Assembly: GCA_947503715.1 (NCBI GenBank)
Contig: CANNER010000003.1
Coordinates: 62,001-126,000 of the forward strand
From: an uncultured Caulobacterales bacterium
Lineage (GTDB): Bacteria; Pseudomonadota; Alphaproteobacteria; Caulobacterales; Maricaulaceae
Length of the DNA: 64,000 nucleotides
Direction: 5' to 3'
Below the pieces are notes generated by a model. That model searched no databases, was not told where the DNA came from, and saw only the letters and a list, made by a program, of their open reading frames with translations. The translations under genes were made by a program, and so were the position numbers. Below are positions 38,020 to 46,973 of the stretch, one piece after another (position 1 is the first letter of the stretch; each line of letters opens with the position of its first letter).

Positions 38020-39948
38020 ATGGCCCAGTCCATCGGTGCAAAAATCAGATCCGGCTTTGTCGGCATTCTAGTCGGACTTTTAGTTCTGGCCTTCGCCGTT
38101 TGGGGCGTGAATGATATTTTCGTGCCGGGCGTCCGAAATGCCGTTGTCAGTGTCGGCGATGAGAGCGTCTCAACCCGCGATTTCCAGCGTGATCTACAGT
38201 CCCGATTGCGGGAAATCGCCGTGCAGCGTGGCGAAGGACTAACGAATGAACAAGCCTATCAACAGGGTATTCACCGCGAACTGATCGGACAATATCAACT
38301 CCGACTCGCGATTGAAAAAGATGCAGATGATCTTGGTATTGGTGTGAACCGTCAGGATGCGAAACAATATATCGAATCTTTCCCCGCCTTTAAATCGAGT
38401 GTCACCGGTGAATTCGATCGCGACAAATTGGTTCAAGCGATTGGCGGATTGAATAACGGATATTCGATTAAGGCCTTTGAGGAGGACACATTACGCGACC
38501 TCCGCCGTGAGCAAACAACAGAAGCTATTGTGGGCGGAATTCAAGCGCCATCGGGTTTTGCAACGCGCTATTTTGATTATGTCTCCGAACAGCGCAAAGC
38601 GACGATCCTGACATTGAATAAGGGTGCCGTTCCCGCGCCGGACGCACCGGATGATGAAACATTGCAGGCCTATATTGATGGCAATGCCGTGCGCTACACC
38701 GCACCGGAATACCGCAAAGTCACGATGATCCGTCTGGAACCTCAATATTTCCTCCCTGACCTTGAAGTCACCGAAGATGAAGTCCGGGCCGAATTTGATC
38801 GGCGCGTGGCACGGGGTGACCTTGGGACACAAGCGACACGAGACGTCATCATTCTGGCGGCGTCTGATGAAACCACCGCGCAGCAAGCCGCAGACCGCCT
38901 GATGGCGGGTGAAGCGCCTGAACTCGTCGCGGGTGCACTGGGTCTCGTGGCCCCGGATAGTTATGATGACATCGAGAAAGACACGCTGATTGACTCCGCC
39001 ACGGATGAAATCGCTTTCAACCTGGAAGAAGGCCAAGCGGCGGCTGGATTAAACAGTCTCGGCGGTTGGGAAGCTATTTATGTCCCGGAAGTCACGCCCG
39101 GCACGTCCCCCGTCTTTGCATCTCTGGAACGTGAAATTCGTCAGGAAATCGGCCTGGATAAGGCGAAAGAGAAAATCTTTGACCTCCAGGATTTGATTGA
39201 TCCCATGACATTTGAAAACCGGACATTGGAAGAAATCGCCGAAGAATTAGACCTCCCCATGGAAAGCTATGATTTCATAGATCGTTCCGGTTCGACTCAG
39301 GACGGTCTGCGTCTGGCAGGCAGTACAAATATTCCGGGTATTGCGGCAGATGACACGTTACTGCGGGAAATCTTCACGGCTGATATTGGGCTGGACAGTC
39401 AGATTTTCGAGACCGTCCATGAGGGCGCAGTCCTGTTCCGCGTGGTCGATATTATCGACAGTCAGGTCCGCCCACTAGAAGATGTTCGCGACAGTGTCAT
39501 CGCCGCTTGGACTTCCGAACAAATTCAAGACGCTTTGAATGAGCGCGGGATCGCCCTCGCCGGAGAAATTGGTGAAGGCCGGACGCTGGAGGACTTGAGC
39601 GAGGAACTCGGGACCGCCGCAACACTCGAGGAACGCGGCATTTCCCGCGCCAATCCGCCCCGCGACATTGATGGTCAAATCGTCGTCGACCTTTTAACAG
39701 GAGCGCCGGGCGAAATCAGCCGCGGTGCGGGTGTACAGCCAGAGACTTACACAATTGCGCGTTTGGACACGATTACCCCTAATAGCGACGGCCTTGCGGG
39801 AGAAATCCTCGACGTCGTTCAGCGCAATATCTCTTCAGAGATTAGCTTGGATATACAAAATGCCTATCGCCTCGCGATTTTGAAAGAGCATGAGTTGCGC
39901 GAATATCCGGATCAAGTGACAACTGTTATGGGTATCGAGGGTCAATAA
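38020..39948 (+). CDS. ppiD: PpiD/SurA-type peptidyl-prolyl isomerase
   Basis: Inner-membrane-anchored periplasmic folding factor. The ATG at 38020 (MAQSIGAKIRSGFVGILVGLLVLAFAVWG) follows a GCGAGG ribosome binding site; the frame opens at 37981 but without support. One N-terminal membrane anchor, then a SurA-like chaperone domain (VGDESVSTRDFQRDLQSRLRE) and a PpiC-like rotamase region (about 240-360) that is weakly conserved, to 642 aa. trpE starts 7 bp after its stop, so the two are co-transcribed. Confidence 0.88.
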   Translation: MAQSIGAKIRSGFVGILVGLLVLAFAVWGVNDIFVPGVRNAVVSVGDESVSTRDFQRDLQSRLREIAVQRGEGLTNEQAYQQGIHRELIGQYQLRLAIEKDADDLGIGVNRQDAKQYIESFPAFKSSVTGEFDRDKLVQAIGGLNNGYSIKAFEEDTLRDLRREQTTEAIVGGIQAPSGFATRYFDYVSEQRKATILTLNKGAVPAPDAPDDETLQAYIDGNAVRYTAPEYRKVTMIRLEPQYFLPDLEVTEDEVRAEFDRRVARGDLGTQATRDVIILAASDETTAQQAADRLMAGEAPELVAGALGLVAPDSYDDIEKDTLIDSATDEIAFNLEEGQAAAGLNSLGGWEAIYVPEVTPGTSPVFASLEREIRQEIGLDKAKEKIFDLQDLIDPMTFENRTLEEIAEELDLPMESYDFIDRSGSTQDGLRLAGSTNIPGIAADDTLLREIFTADIGLDSQIFETVHEGAVLFRVVDIIDSQVRPLEDVRDSVIAAWTSEQIQDALNERGIALAGEIGEGRTLEDLSEELGTAATLEERGISRANPPRDIDGQIVVDLLTGAPGEISRGAGVQPETYTIARLDTITPNSDGLAGEILDVVQRNISSEISLDIQNAYRLAILKEHELREYPDQVTTVMGIEGQ

Positions 39949-39955
39949 TTCGGCC

Positions 39956-41422
39956 GTGACGTTACAATTTTCACCTGCACCTGATCAGTTAGACGCCTCC
40001 TCCGCGCAGCTTATTTTCGCGCGGGTTATCAATGATATTGACACACCTGTGTCTGCCTTTTTGAAGGCTGCGCAAGGTAAGCCATACGCGTTTCTGTTTG
40101 AAAGTGTGACGGGAGGCGAACAGCGCGGACGTTATAGTTTCTTCGGATTCGACCCCGATATCATCTGGCGGAGTGAAGGCGATGCCAGCGAGATTTCGCG
40201 CGACGGCGGCGAGTATACGCCCTGTGACGGCAAACCTCTCGACGCCCTCCGCGCCTTGCAAGCGGAAGTTAGCTTCGACCTTCCTGAAGATATTCCACCC
40301 ATGGCGGCGGGTCTCTTCGGCTATCTGGGTTATGACATGGTGCGGCAAGTGGAGACGCTCTCCACCGCAAAACATGACCCTATCGGGACACCGGATGCGA
40401 TCATGGTGCGCCCGCGTATCGTCTGTATCTTCGATCAAGTCGCGCAGGAAATCATTATTGGTTCACCTCTTGATGCAGGCGATGATTACGGCGCAGCCTG
40501 TGCGCGGATTGAGCGCGTTGCGGCGGACCTCGCCTTGCCTGTTTCCGCCAATACGGGACGCGATGTCACCATTCCAAAACTGGATCCCATTCTCGGTACT
40601 GACGGTCCAACATTTGGCCAACGTGTTGCGAAAGCCAAAGATTACATTCTCGCCGGGGACATCTTCCAAGTCGTGATCGGACAGCGCCTCTCCGCGCCAC
40701 TGCCAGCGACGCCCTTTGCGCTCTATCGCAGTCTCCGCCGGATGAACCCCTCGCCCTTTCTCTATTTCCTCGACTTCGACGACCATCAAATCATCGGCTC
40801 AAGTCCGGAAATTCTTGTGCGTCTGCGTGACGGTGTCGTCGCAGTTCGCCCTATCGCAGGAACACGTCCACGTGGGAAAAACACGGCGCAGGATTTGGCG
40901 CTGGAACAGGACCTGCTTAACGACCCCAAAGAATGTGCGGAACATCTCATGCTGCTCGACTTGGGTCGAAACGATGTCGGCCGCGTCGCGAAATCCGGCA
41001 CAGTTCGCGTCACGGAACGGTTCACCGTCGAACGCTATAGCCATGTCATGCACATCGTCTCAAACGTGGAAGGCGAAATCCGTGAAGGACTCGACACGCT
41101 CGACGCGCTCTTCGCAGGCTTCCCAGCGGGCACGGTTAGCGGCGCACCCAAAGTCCGCGCGATGGAAATTATTGACGAATTGGAAGACGAAAAGCGCGGC
41201 ATTTATGCGGGTGCGGTTGGATATATCTCCGTCAATGGTGACATGGACACAGCTATCGCCCTACGCACAGCGATTGTGAAAGATGGAACGCTCCACGTTC
41301 GCGCGGGCGCCGGCATCGTCATGGACTCCGTGCCGCAGATGGAATTTGAAGAGACTCTGCATAAAAGCGCAGCCCTGTTTCGCGCAGCGGAACAGAGCGT
41401 GCGGTTCGGAGGGAATAGCTAA
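39956..41422 (+). CDS. trpE: Anthranilate synthase component I
   Basis: Converts chorismate to anthranilate with ammonia supplied by TrpG. A GTG start 7 bp after ppiD gives 488 aa. The chorismate-binding domain is clear: VRPIAGTRPRGKN, DLGRNDVGRVAKSG, GTVSGAPKVRAMEIIDELE and RAGAGIVMDSVPQMEFEE. No tryptophan leader peptide or attenuator can sit in the 7-bp gap, so any attenuation would have to act upstream of ppiD. The stop overlaps the trpG start (TAATG). Confidence 0.97.
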   Translation: MTLQFSPAPDQLDASSAQLIFARVINDIDTPVSAFLKAAQGKPYAFLFESVTGGEQRGRYSFFGFDPDIIWRSEGDASEISRDGGEYTPCDGKPLDALRALQAEVSFDLPEDIPPMAAGLFGYLGYDMVRQVETLSTAKHDPIGTPDAIMVRPRIVCIFDQVAQEIIIGSPLDAGDDYGAACARIERVAADLALPVSANTGRDVTIPKLDPILGTDGPTFGQRVAKAKDYILAGDIFQVVIGQRLSAPLPATPFALYRSLRRMNPSPFLYFLDFDDHQIIGSSPEILVRLRDGVVAVRPIAGTRPRGKNTAQDLALEQDLLNDPKECAEHLMLLDLGRNDVGRVAKSGTVRVTERFTVERYSHVMHIVSNVEGEIREGLDTLDALFAGFPAGTVSGAPKVRAMEIIDELEDEKRGIYAGAVGYISVNGDMDTAIALRTAIVKDGTLHVRAGAGIVMDSVPQMEFEETLHKSAALFRAAEQSVRFGGNS

Positions 41423-41997
41423 TGCTCCTCGTCATCGATAATTATGACAGCTTCACCTATAACCTCGTGCATTACGCACAGGAACTCGGCGCTGAAACAC
41501 ACGTGGTGCGCAATGACGATATTGGCGTGGGCCGAGCCCTGTCCATGGGCGCGAAAGCTGTGCTGCTCTCCCCCGGTCCAAAAACTCCAACGGAAGCGGG
41601 CATCTGTCTCGACCTCATCAAACAGGCACCCGAAGACCTCCCCATACTCGGCATATGCCTCGGCCAGCAATCCATCGGCCAAGCCTTTGGCGGGAAAGTC
41701 ATTCGTGCCAAAGAAATCATGCACGGCAAAGTCTCGCCCATGCACCATGACGGGACGGGATTATTCGAAGATTTGGAAAGCCCGTTCAACGCGACGCGCT
41801 ATCACTCGCTCTCTGTCGAACGGGAAACATTGCCACCGGAATTGCTTGTCAATGCGTGGACGGAAGACGGCGAGATCATGGGCATACGCCACGCGACCCG
41901 CCCCATTCACGGGCTACAATTTCATCCCGAATCCATCGCGTCCGAGAACGGGCATAAGCTGATCGGACGGTTCCTCGACATCGCGGGGATGCGGTGA
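41422..41997 (+). CDS. trpG: Anthranilate synthase component II (glutamine amidotransferase)
   Basis: Class I glutamine amidotransferase feeding ammonia to TrpE; often also used for 4-aminobenzoate. In 191 aa it has NYDSFTYNLVHY, the nucleophile loop LGICLGQQSIGQAFGG (Cys), and the His-Glu pair GLQFHPESIAS. Separate from trpE and trpD, not fused. It overlaps trpD by 4 bp (GTGA). Confidence 0.97.
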   Translation: MLLVIDNYDSFTYNLVHYAQELGAETHVVRNDDIGVGRALSMGAKAVLLSPGPKTPTEAGICLDLIKQAPEDLPILGICLGQQSIGQAFGGKVIRAKEIMHGKVSPMHHDGTGLFEDLESPFNATRYHSLSVERETLPPELLVNAWTEDGEIMGIRHATRPIHGLQFHPESIASENGHKLIGRFLDIAGMR

Positions 41998-43013
41998 GCC
42001 TCAATACGGACATCTTCAAAACGCTCGGCGCGGGCGACCGCCCAACACCGGAGGCATTGCATGCGGCCCTGACCTCAATCCTGAACGGCGAAGCGCAATC
42101 GGAACAGGTCAGCGCCCTCCTCCTCGGTCTCGAAATGATTGGCTTGTCCGCACAGGAACTCCGTGTTGGCACAGAAGTCATGCGGAAAAACATGATCCCC
42201 GTCGAACTCGATTTCGATGTCATTGATATTGTCGGCACAGGCGGGACGGGCTTGCATACGCTGTCTATCTCAACCGCCAGTGCTCTCGTCTGCGCGGGCG
42301 CGGGTGCGAAGGTCGCAAAACACGGCAACCGCGCGGCGAGCAGCCTGACGGGGACGGCGGACACATTCGCAAAACTCGGCGTCGATTTGGGTATGAGCCC
42401 CGCTACGGCGAAACTCTGTATTGAGGACGCGGGCATCGGCTTTCTTTTCGCGCCGAACCACCACCCCGCCATGCGCCACACCGGACCCGCTCGCAAAGCG
42501 CTGGGCATCCGGACGCTATTCAACATGCTCGGCCCGATGAGCAATCCGGCGCGGGCCTCGCATATGCTGCTCGGCGTTTGCGATGATGGCTGGAGACGCC
42601 CCATGGCGGACGCGCTGGCCGAGCTCGGGACCAAACGCGCTTGGGTCGTTCACGGCGAAGACGGGCTGGACGAAATTACGACGACGGGAAAGACATTCGT
42701 GTCCGAAGTTCGCGCGGGAGCCGTCCGCGATTTCGAGATTGACCCTCGTGAGTTTGGAATTTCACTCTCAAATATGGCGGACCTCAAAGGCGGTGACCCG
42801 GACGTCAATGCGGCGGCGTTGCAAAGTCTGCTGGACGGAGAAAAATCCGCCTATCGGGATATCGTGATCCTGAACGCAGGCGTCGCCCTGATGATTGCGG
42901 ATGTCGCGGAAAATATTGGCCTCGGCATCGTGAAAGCGACACAATCAATCGACTCGGGCTTTGCGAAACTGGCATTGAAGCGACTGACGGAACTCTCGGG
43001 GGTGAAATTATGA
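41994..43013 (+). CDS. trpD: Anthranilate phosphoribosyltransferase
   Basis: Joins anthranilate to PRPP in tryptophan synthesis. The GTG at 41994 overlaps the trpG stop; 339 aa. The PRPP-binding loop is VGTGGTGLHTLSISTASALVCAGAGAKVAKHGNRAASS in overlapping pieces; the usual GTGGD has Thr in place of Asp, as in a number of alphaproteobacterial TrpD sequences. FAPNHHPAMRHTGPARKALGIRTLFNMLGP is also diagnostic in parts. Confidence 0.96.
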   Translation: MSLNTDIFKTLGAGDRPTPEALHAALTSILNGEAQSEQVSALLLGLEMIGLSAQELRVGTEVMRKNMIPVELDFDVIDIVGTGGTGLHTLSISTASALVCAGAGAKVAKHGNRAASSLTGTADTFAKLGVDLGMSPATAKLCIEDAGIGFLFAPNHHPAMRHTGPARKALGIRTLFNMLGPMSNPARASHMLLGVCDDGWRRPMADALAELGTKRAWVVHGEDGLDEITTTGKTFVSEVRAGAVRDFEIDPREFGISLSNMADLKGGDPDVNAAALQSLLDGEKSAYRDIVILNAGVALMIADVAENIGLGIVKATQSIDSGFAKLALKRLTELSGVKL

Positions 43014-43813
43014 CCTCGACCCTGATGGACGCACCGGATGTGTTAAAACGCATTGCCGCTTACAAGGCCGATGAGGTCGCGGCTTTGAAAGCCCAGACCA
43101 CGATAGAAGTGCTGCGCGAAACGGCAGCCGCCCTGCCCCATCCCCGCAAATTCGAAGACGCGATTAGAGCCGCGACAGGCCCGGCGCTCATCTGCGAGGT
43201 CAAAAAAGCCAGCCCGTCCAAAGGCGTCATCCGCGAAGATTTCGATCCGGTGGAGATTGCAAAGGCTTATGAAATGGGTGGCGCGACCTGCCTCTCAGTC
43301 TTGACCGATGGTCCGGGATTCCAAGGCAGTAATGAAATATTCGCGCAAGTCCGCACGGCCACGCATCTTCCCCTACTCCGCAAGGATTTCATGCTCGATC
43401 CGATTCAAATCGCGGAGAGCGCCGCTATGGGCGCGGATTGTATTCTCGTCATTCTCGCCATGATTGGCGACGAAATGGCGAAAGCGTTGATGGATGAGGC
43501 TCAGGCTTTGGGATTAGACGCACTTGTCGAAACGCATGACGAATCCGAACTACAACGCGCCATAGATCTCGGCGCAACACTGATAGGGGTGAACAACCGC
43601 GACCTCCGGACCTTTGACACAACGCTCGACACATTTGACCGCCTCGCAGGGCTAGCGCCAAAGGATTGCACCCTCATCGCGGAGTCGGGGATATTTACGC
43701 CTGCCGACATCAGCCGTCTCAAAGCTAGCGGCGCGCAGGGCTATCTCATTGGCGAGAGTTTGATGCGTCAGGACGATGTCGCAGAAGCCACGAATAAACT
43801 TATTATGAAATGA
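43010..43813 (+). CDS. trpC: Indole-3-glycerol phosphate synthase
   Basis: Forms the indole ring in tryptophan synthesis. The 267-aa TIM barrel shows EVKKASPSKGVI (catalytic Lys), LRKDFMLDPIQIAESAAMGADCIL, GVNNRDLRTFDT and AESGIFTPADI. Its ATG overlaps trpD by 4 bp, and its stop overlaps the following small gene by 4 bp. No trpF fusion. Confidence 0.97.
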   Translation: MTSTLMDAPDVLKRIAAYKADEVAALKAQTTIEVLRETAAALPHPRKFEDAIRAATGPALICEVKKASPSKGVIREDFDPVEIAKAYEMGGATCLSVLTDGPGFQGSNEIFAQVRTATHLPLLRKDFMLDPIQIAESAAMGADCILVILAMIGDEMAKALMDEAQALGLDALVETHDESELQRAIDLGATLIGVNNRDLRTFDTTLDTFDRLAGLAPKDCTLIAESGIFTPADISRLKASGAQGYLIGESLMRQDDVAEATNKLIMK

Positions 43814-44031
43814 CTGAGTATTGCTGTGACATGATGAAAGCTGATCTTGAACGGACATGTCCCGATCATCATGACAGACATGATTGCTCAGATATGGTCA
43901 TATTTCATCATAAAGGTGATGACAACAATGATGAGTGGGGCATCTACATCAAGGATGGTGGACAATCTATTTACAGAATATATTTCTGCCCTTGGTGCGG
44001 CATTCAACTAGCAATGCAGGATGATGACTGA
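43810..44031 (+). CDS. Small Cys-rich protein, DUF6980-like
   Basis: 73-aa protein with a CC pair near the start (TEYCCDMMKADLERTCPDHHDRHDCSDMVIFHH) and a C-terminal FCPWCGIQL knuckle, together likely to bind one zinc ion. The pattern matches the family I know as DUF6980, of unknown function. Its ATG overlaps the trpC stop as ATGA, so it is translated with the tryptophan genes. Its codon use is slightly more AT-rich than that of its neighbours. In many relatives moaC and moeA stand between trpC and lexA; here this gene occupies the place. Confidence 0.75.
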   Translation: MTEYCCDMMKADLERTCPDHHDRHDCSDMVIFHHKGDDNNDEWGIYIKDGGQSIYRIYFCPWCGIQLAMQDDD

Positions 44032-44053
44032 TTTGCCTCAGTTTTGATGTGAC

Positions 44054-44081
44054 TTGACAACCAGCAGAACATCCGTAGAAC
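44054..44081 (+). promoter_or_regulatory. lexA promoter and LexA operator
   Basis: GAAC at 44067-44070 and 44078-44081 are separated by ATCCGTA, exactly 7 bases: the alphaproteobacterial SOS box. A perfect -35 hexamer TTGACA lies at 44054-44059, so the box covers the spacer and the expected -10 region (about 44076-44082). Repression of lexA by its own product follows. The start codon is 46 bp downstream. Confidence 0.88.
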
Positions 44082-44127
44082 AAAAGGTGATGTTGCTGAT
44101 TTGTTCGGCCAAAATACGGAGACCGCT

Positions 44128-44769
44128 ATGCTGACCCAGAAGCAGAGAGACCTGCTCATTCTCATTGATAAACGGATTAAGGCCGTGGGTGTACCGCCCT
44201 CCTATGATGAAATGAAGGATCAACTCGGTCTGGCGTCGAAATCCGGTATTCACCGGTTGATCTCAGCATTGGAAGAACGTGGCTTTATCCGCCGTCTGCC
44301 GAATAAGGCGCGGGCGATTGAAGTTTTGAAACTGCCGGAAGGTTATGATGAGGATAATGCGCTGACACCTGTTGCGGCCAATGACACATACGAAATTCCG
44401 TTTGTTGGCAAAATCGCGGCGGGGCTGCCCATTGCTGCCATTGAGGATAGCCACAACCTGATGGCTGTCCCACCCTCCATGATGGGCAATGGCGACCACT
44501 ACGCGCTCGAAGTTGAAGGTGAGTCAATGATTGAAGCGGGCATTATGGACGGCGATATTGTTGTCATCCGCAAGGCCAATACAGCCCGCAATAATGAAAT
44601 TGTAGTGGCCCTCGTCGATCAGGACGAAGCGACTCTCAAGCGCATTTACAAAACGGGTAATGAGATCGAGTTGATTGCGGAGAATAAAGAGTTTCCGACA
44701 AAGACCTACGGTCCGGACCGTGTCGAGGTTCAGGGTGTGCTCGTAGGGCTCGTCCGCAGCTACCAGTAA
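44128..44769 (+). CDS. lexA: SOS repressor LexA
   Basis: Represses DNA-damage genes and is inactivated by RecA-stimulated self-cleavage. The ATG at 44128 ([16 protein letters not shown]) is the conserved start; a TTG frame from 44101 is not needed. The 213 aa comprise a winged helix ([32 protein letters not shown]), a cleavage site Ala98-Gly99 in GKIAAGLP, and the catalytic Ser133 ([15 protein letters not shown]) and Lys171 (EATLKRIYK). The operator immediately upstream and a matching site at recA complete the circuit. Confidence 0.97.
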   Translation: MLTQKQRDLLILIDKRIKAVGVPPSYDEMKDQLGLASKSGIHRLISALEERGFIRRLPNKARAIEVLKLPEGYDEDNALTPVAANDTYEIPFVGKIAAGLPIAAIEDSHNLMAVPPSMMGNGDHYALEVEGESMIEAGIMDGDIVVIRKANTARNNEIVVALVDQDEATLKRIYKTGNEIELIAENKEFPTKTYGPDRVEVQGVLVGLVRSYQ

Positions 44770-44778
44770 GTCAGATAT

Positions 44779-46914
44779 TTATGGATTATGCCAAAGCCGC
44801 CGCTGTCCTTCGGGGCGGCGCGCGGCTTTTGTCGTTAGAGTGTCTTTCAGATAGACGTCCAGCGCACCCGTCTCCCATAATGTTGTTTCGTCAATCAGAA
44901 CTGAATCGCAGTTTCGACGCGCCACGGGTCCGGCCCGCCTGACCGAGAGGATGACGAGATCAGAGGTTTCGCATTCTGCCGGCACTTCGGACGGGCTCTG
45001 TAAAATTGAGATTTGCCAAGCTCCAATCCTCGCGCGGCATGCCAGCGCATCGCATTGCGCGAGACTGTCCTTGAATGGCAACCAATCGACGTCGTTAAAT
45101 CCCGCACGCTGCGCGAATTGATCGCGGCCATATCTATCGGGGCGGCGTGAATCGACGAGGAGGATAGGATCACCCTCACCCGTATCCGGCATCTGCCAGA
45201 ACGCGACTTTGCCGTCTTCGGAAATACGGAGGTCAGGGACGTCCGCGCTGTTCCAGCCCGCGAAACTCATGAGCATCATTAACAGGCCCGCTAATTTCAT
45301 CCACCGCCTAGCAATGCAGATGATCGCAAACCCCAATCCGTAAACCGGTAGAACCCAATCGGGCGGCGCGGGGATGTAAGCCATAGCCCCCGGCCAGCCC
45401 GCAACCCAACCTGCTGCCGCGAGGATAGGCTCCATCGCCTGCCCCATCAGCCAGAGCGGCACGCGTTCCAAACCCAGTGGAATTGCGAGCAGTGAGATAA
45501 CAGCCAGCGGCATCACGGCCAGCGAAAAAAGCGGCATTGCCAGAAGGTTACCTATAAATCCATATTTGGCGAAACGGTTGAAATGGAACAGTGCAAACCC
45601 ACCCGTCGCAAATCCGGCGACGAGGCTGGTGACACTCAGGGAGGTGAAGAAGTTCACGCCTCTACGAAATCGCGTCGGTTGAACATAGACGGGCCGGATG
45701 GATTGCCAATATTGGTAGGTCAGGACGAGTGCGGCGACGGCCGCGAATGACATCTGGAACCCGACGGAAATCAGGCTCTCGGGGTGAAGCGTGAGCGTGA
45801 GGAGTGCCGCCACGCAAACGGAGCGCATGGAGACCGCCCGCCTGTCCAGTATGACGGCAAGAAACACAATCACCGCCATGACCCAGGCGCGTTGGGTCGC
45901 GACCGATGCACCGGACAGAACGAGATAGGCCGTCGCCGCGATTATTCCGATGACGGCTGCGGGCTTGCGCACATCATATCGGCGCGAGAGCGGCAGGATA
46001 CAGGCGAGCAGCAGCGTCATAACGGTAAACGTCCCGCCCGCCAGCAAGCCCATATGCAATCCCGAAATGGCGAGAATATGCGCGAGTCCCGCCACCCGCA
46101 GATTCTCCGTCTGCTCCTCGGGGATATAGCGTCGGACACCGGTCATCAGAGCTGCTTGAAGTCCTGCTGTTTCAGCCGGAGCCACTGCCATAACCCGGTC
46201 TGCAAGCCCAAACCGCCACCGAACAATCGCTCGTCTGGTCGAATCGACAAGGCCAAGCTCCGCATCGCCCTGTTGCCGCGGCGCGCCATATCCAAATCCG
46301 TAACCCCCAATGCCCTTGAAATAGGCCGCCTGCGCCGGATCATATCCCCCTGGCACGACAGGTCCGGGCGGAGCCTTCATAGCGGCCAGCCAATTGATTG
46401 TATCGCCTGCAAGGATGGGCGGATCGGGCGCTTTGGTGACGCGGATGCGTACCCGCTTAGGCGTTTCGGCGTTGGATAATCGTTCGATGTCCAGAACCTC
46501 GATCACATAGCGCTCGCTTCGCCCCGATTTCTCGATCGCGCTGACCCAGCCCTCGACGCGGTAAGTATATTCCTGAACGGGGAGACGCGGCGTTTCGGCG
46601 GCAGCACTGTGCCAGAGGCTCCGCCCAAAACCGAGTGCGATCAGGAGCGCAATCCAGACCAGCCCCTGCCCCACAAAATCCTTGCGCGACGATACGATCC
46701 ACAAAACGGCAAAGCCCAGAATAGCTTGCCCCACCAAGATGACGCCAGGTTCTTGCGGCAGCGCGAAATAGGCGCCGATCCCGACTGCAAATGCGATCAC
46801 GCCCGTATTAAAATCCGGCTCGACCTGCAGACGGGCAGCCCACCGCGCAAACTGCCTTTCCGCAGGTCCGTCATGCGGCCAATCCCGCGCAAAATCGCTA
46901 TTATCCCCGAACAT
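44779..46914 (-). CDS. comEC: ComEC/Rec2 family DNA-uptake channel
   Basis: Inner-membrane channel for single-stranded DNA in natural transformation. The ATG at 46914 (MFGDNSDFARDW) gives 711 aa; a TTG at 46947 would add 11. An N-terminal DUF4131 soluble domain (about 120-230) and the multi-helix competence domain (LAHILAISGLHMGLLAGGTF, GASVATQRAWVMA) are present. The C-terminal region has the place of the metallo-beta-lactamase-like domain but no HxHxDH motif, so it is catalytically degenerate or only structural. Convergent with lexA, divergent from gltX. Confidence 0.92.
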   Translation of the reverse strand: MFGDNSDFARDWPHDGPAERQFARWAARLQVEPDFNTGVIAFAVGIGAYFALPQEPGVILVGQAILGFAVLWIVSSRKDFVGQGLVWIALLIALGFGRSLWHSAAAETPRLPVQEYTYRVEGWVSAIEKSGRSERYVIEVLDIERLSNAETPKRVRIRVTKAPDPPILAGDTINWLAAMKAPPGPVVPGGYDPAQAAYFKGIGGYGFGYGAPRQQGDAELGLVDSTRRAIVRWRFGLADRVMAVAPAETAGLQAALMTGVRRYIPEEQTENLRVAGLAHILAISGLHMGLLAGGTFTVMTLLLACILPLSRRYDVRKPAAVIGIIAATAYLVLSGASVATQRAWVMAVIVFLAVILDRRAVSMRSVCVAALLTLTLHPESLISVGFQMSFAAVAALVLTYQYWQSIRPVYVQPTRFRRGVNFFTSLSVTSLVAGFATGGFALFHFNRFAKYGFIGNLLAMPLFSLAVMPLAVISLLAIPLGLERVPLWLMGQAMEPILAAAGWVAGWPGAMAYIPAPPDWVLPVYGLGFAIICIARRWMKLAGLLMMLMSFAGWNSADVPDLRISEDGKVAFWQMPDTGEGDPILLVDSRRPDRYGRDQFAQRAGFNDVDWLPFKDSLAQCDALACRARIGAWQISILQSPSEVPAECETSDLVILSVRRAGPVARRNCDSVLIDETTLWETGALDVYLKDTLTTKAARRPEGQRRLWHNP
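44793..44830 (+). terminator. Intrinsic terminator of lexA, inside the comEC 3' end
   Basis: AAAGCCGC + CGCTGTCC (44793-44808), tetraloop TTCG, GGGCGGCG + GCGGCTTT (44813-44829, one bulged C at 44821), ending in TTTT. A 16-bp stem with a UUCG loop and T-tract is a strong terminator for lexA transcripts. All of it lies within the last codons of comEC on the other strand. Confidence 0.85.
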
Positions 46915-46973
46915 CCCGTGCCATAGAGCGACGAAATTCAGGAACAATGCAAGCGAGAAAGTCTTATATCTGT

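Noticed and set aside
39949-39955. Tryptophan attenuator before trpE
   Set aside because: The ppiD-trpE gap is 7 bp, leaving no room for a leader peptide and terminator.
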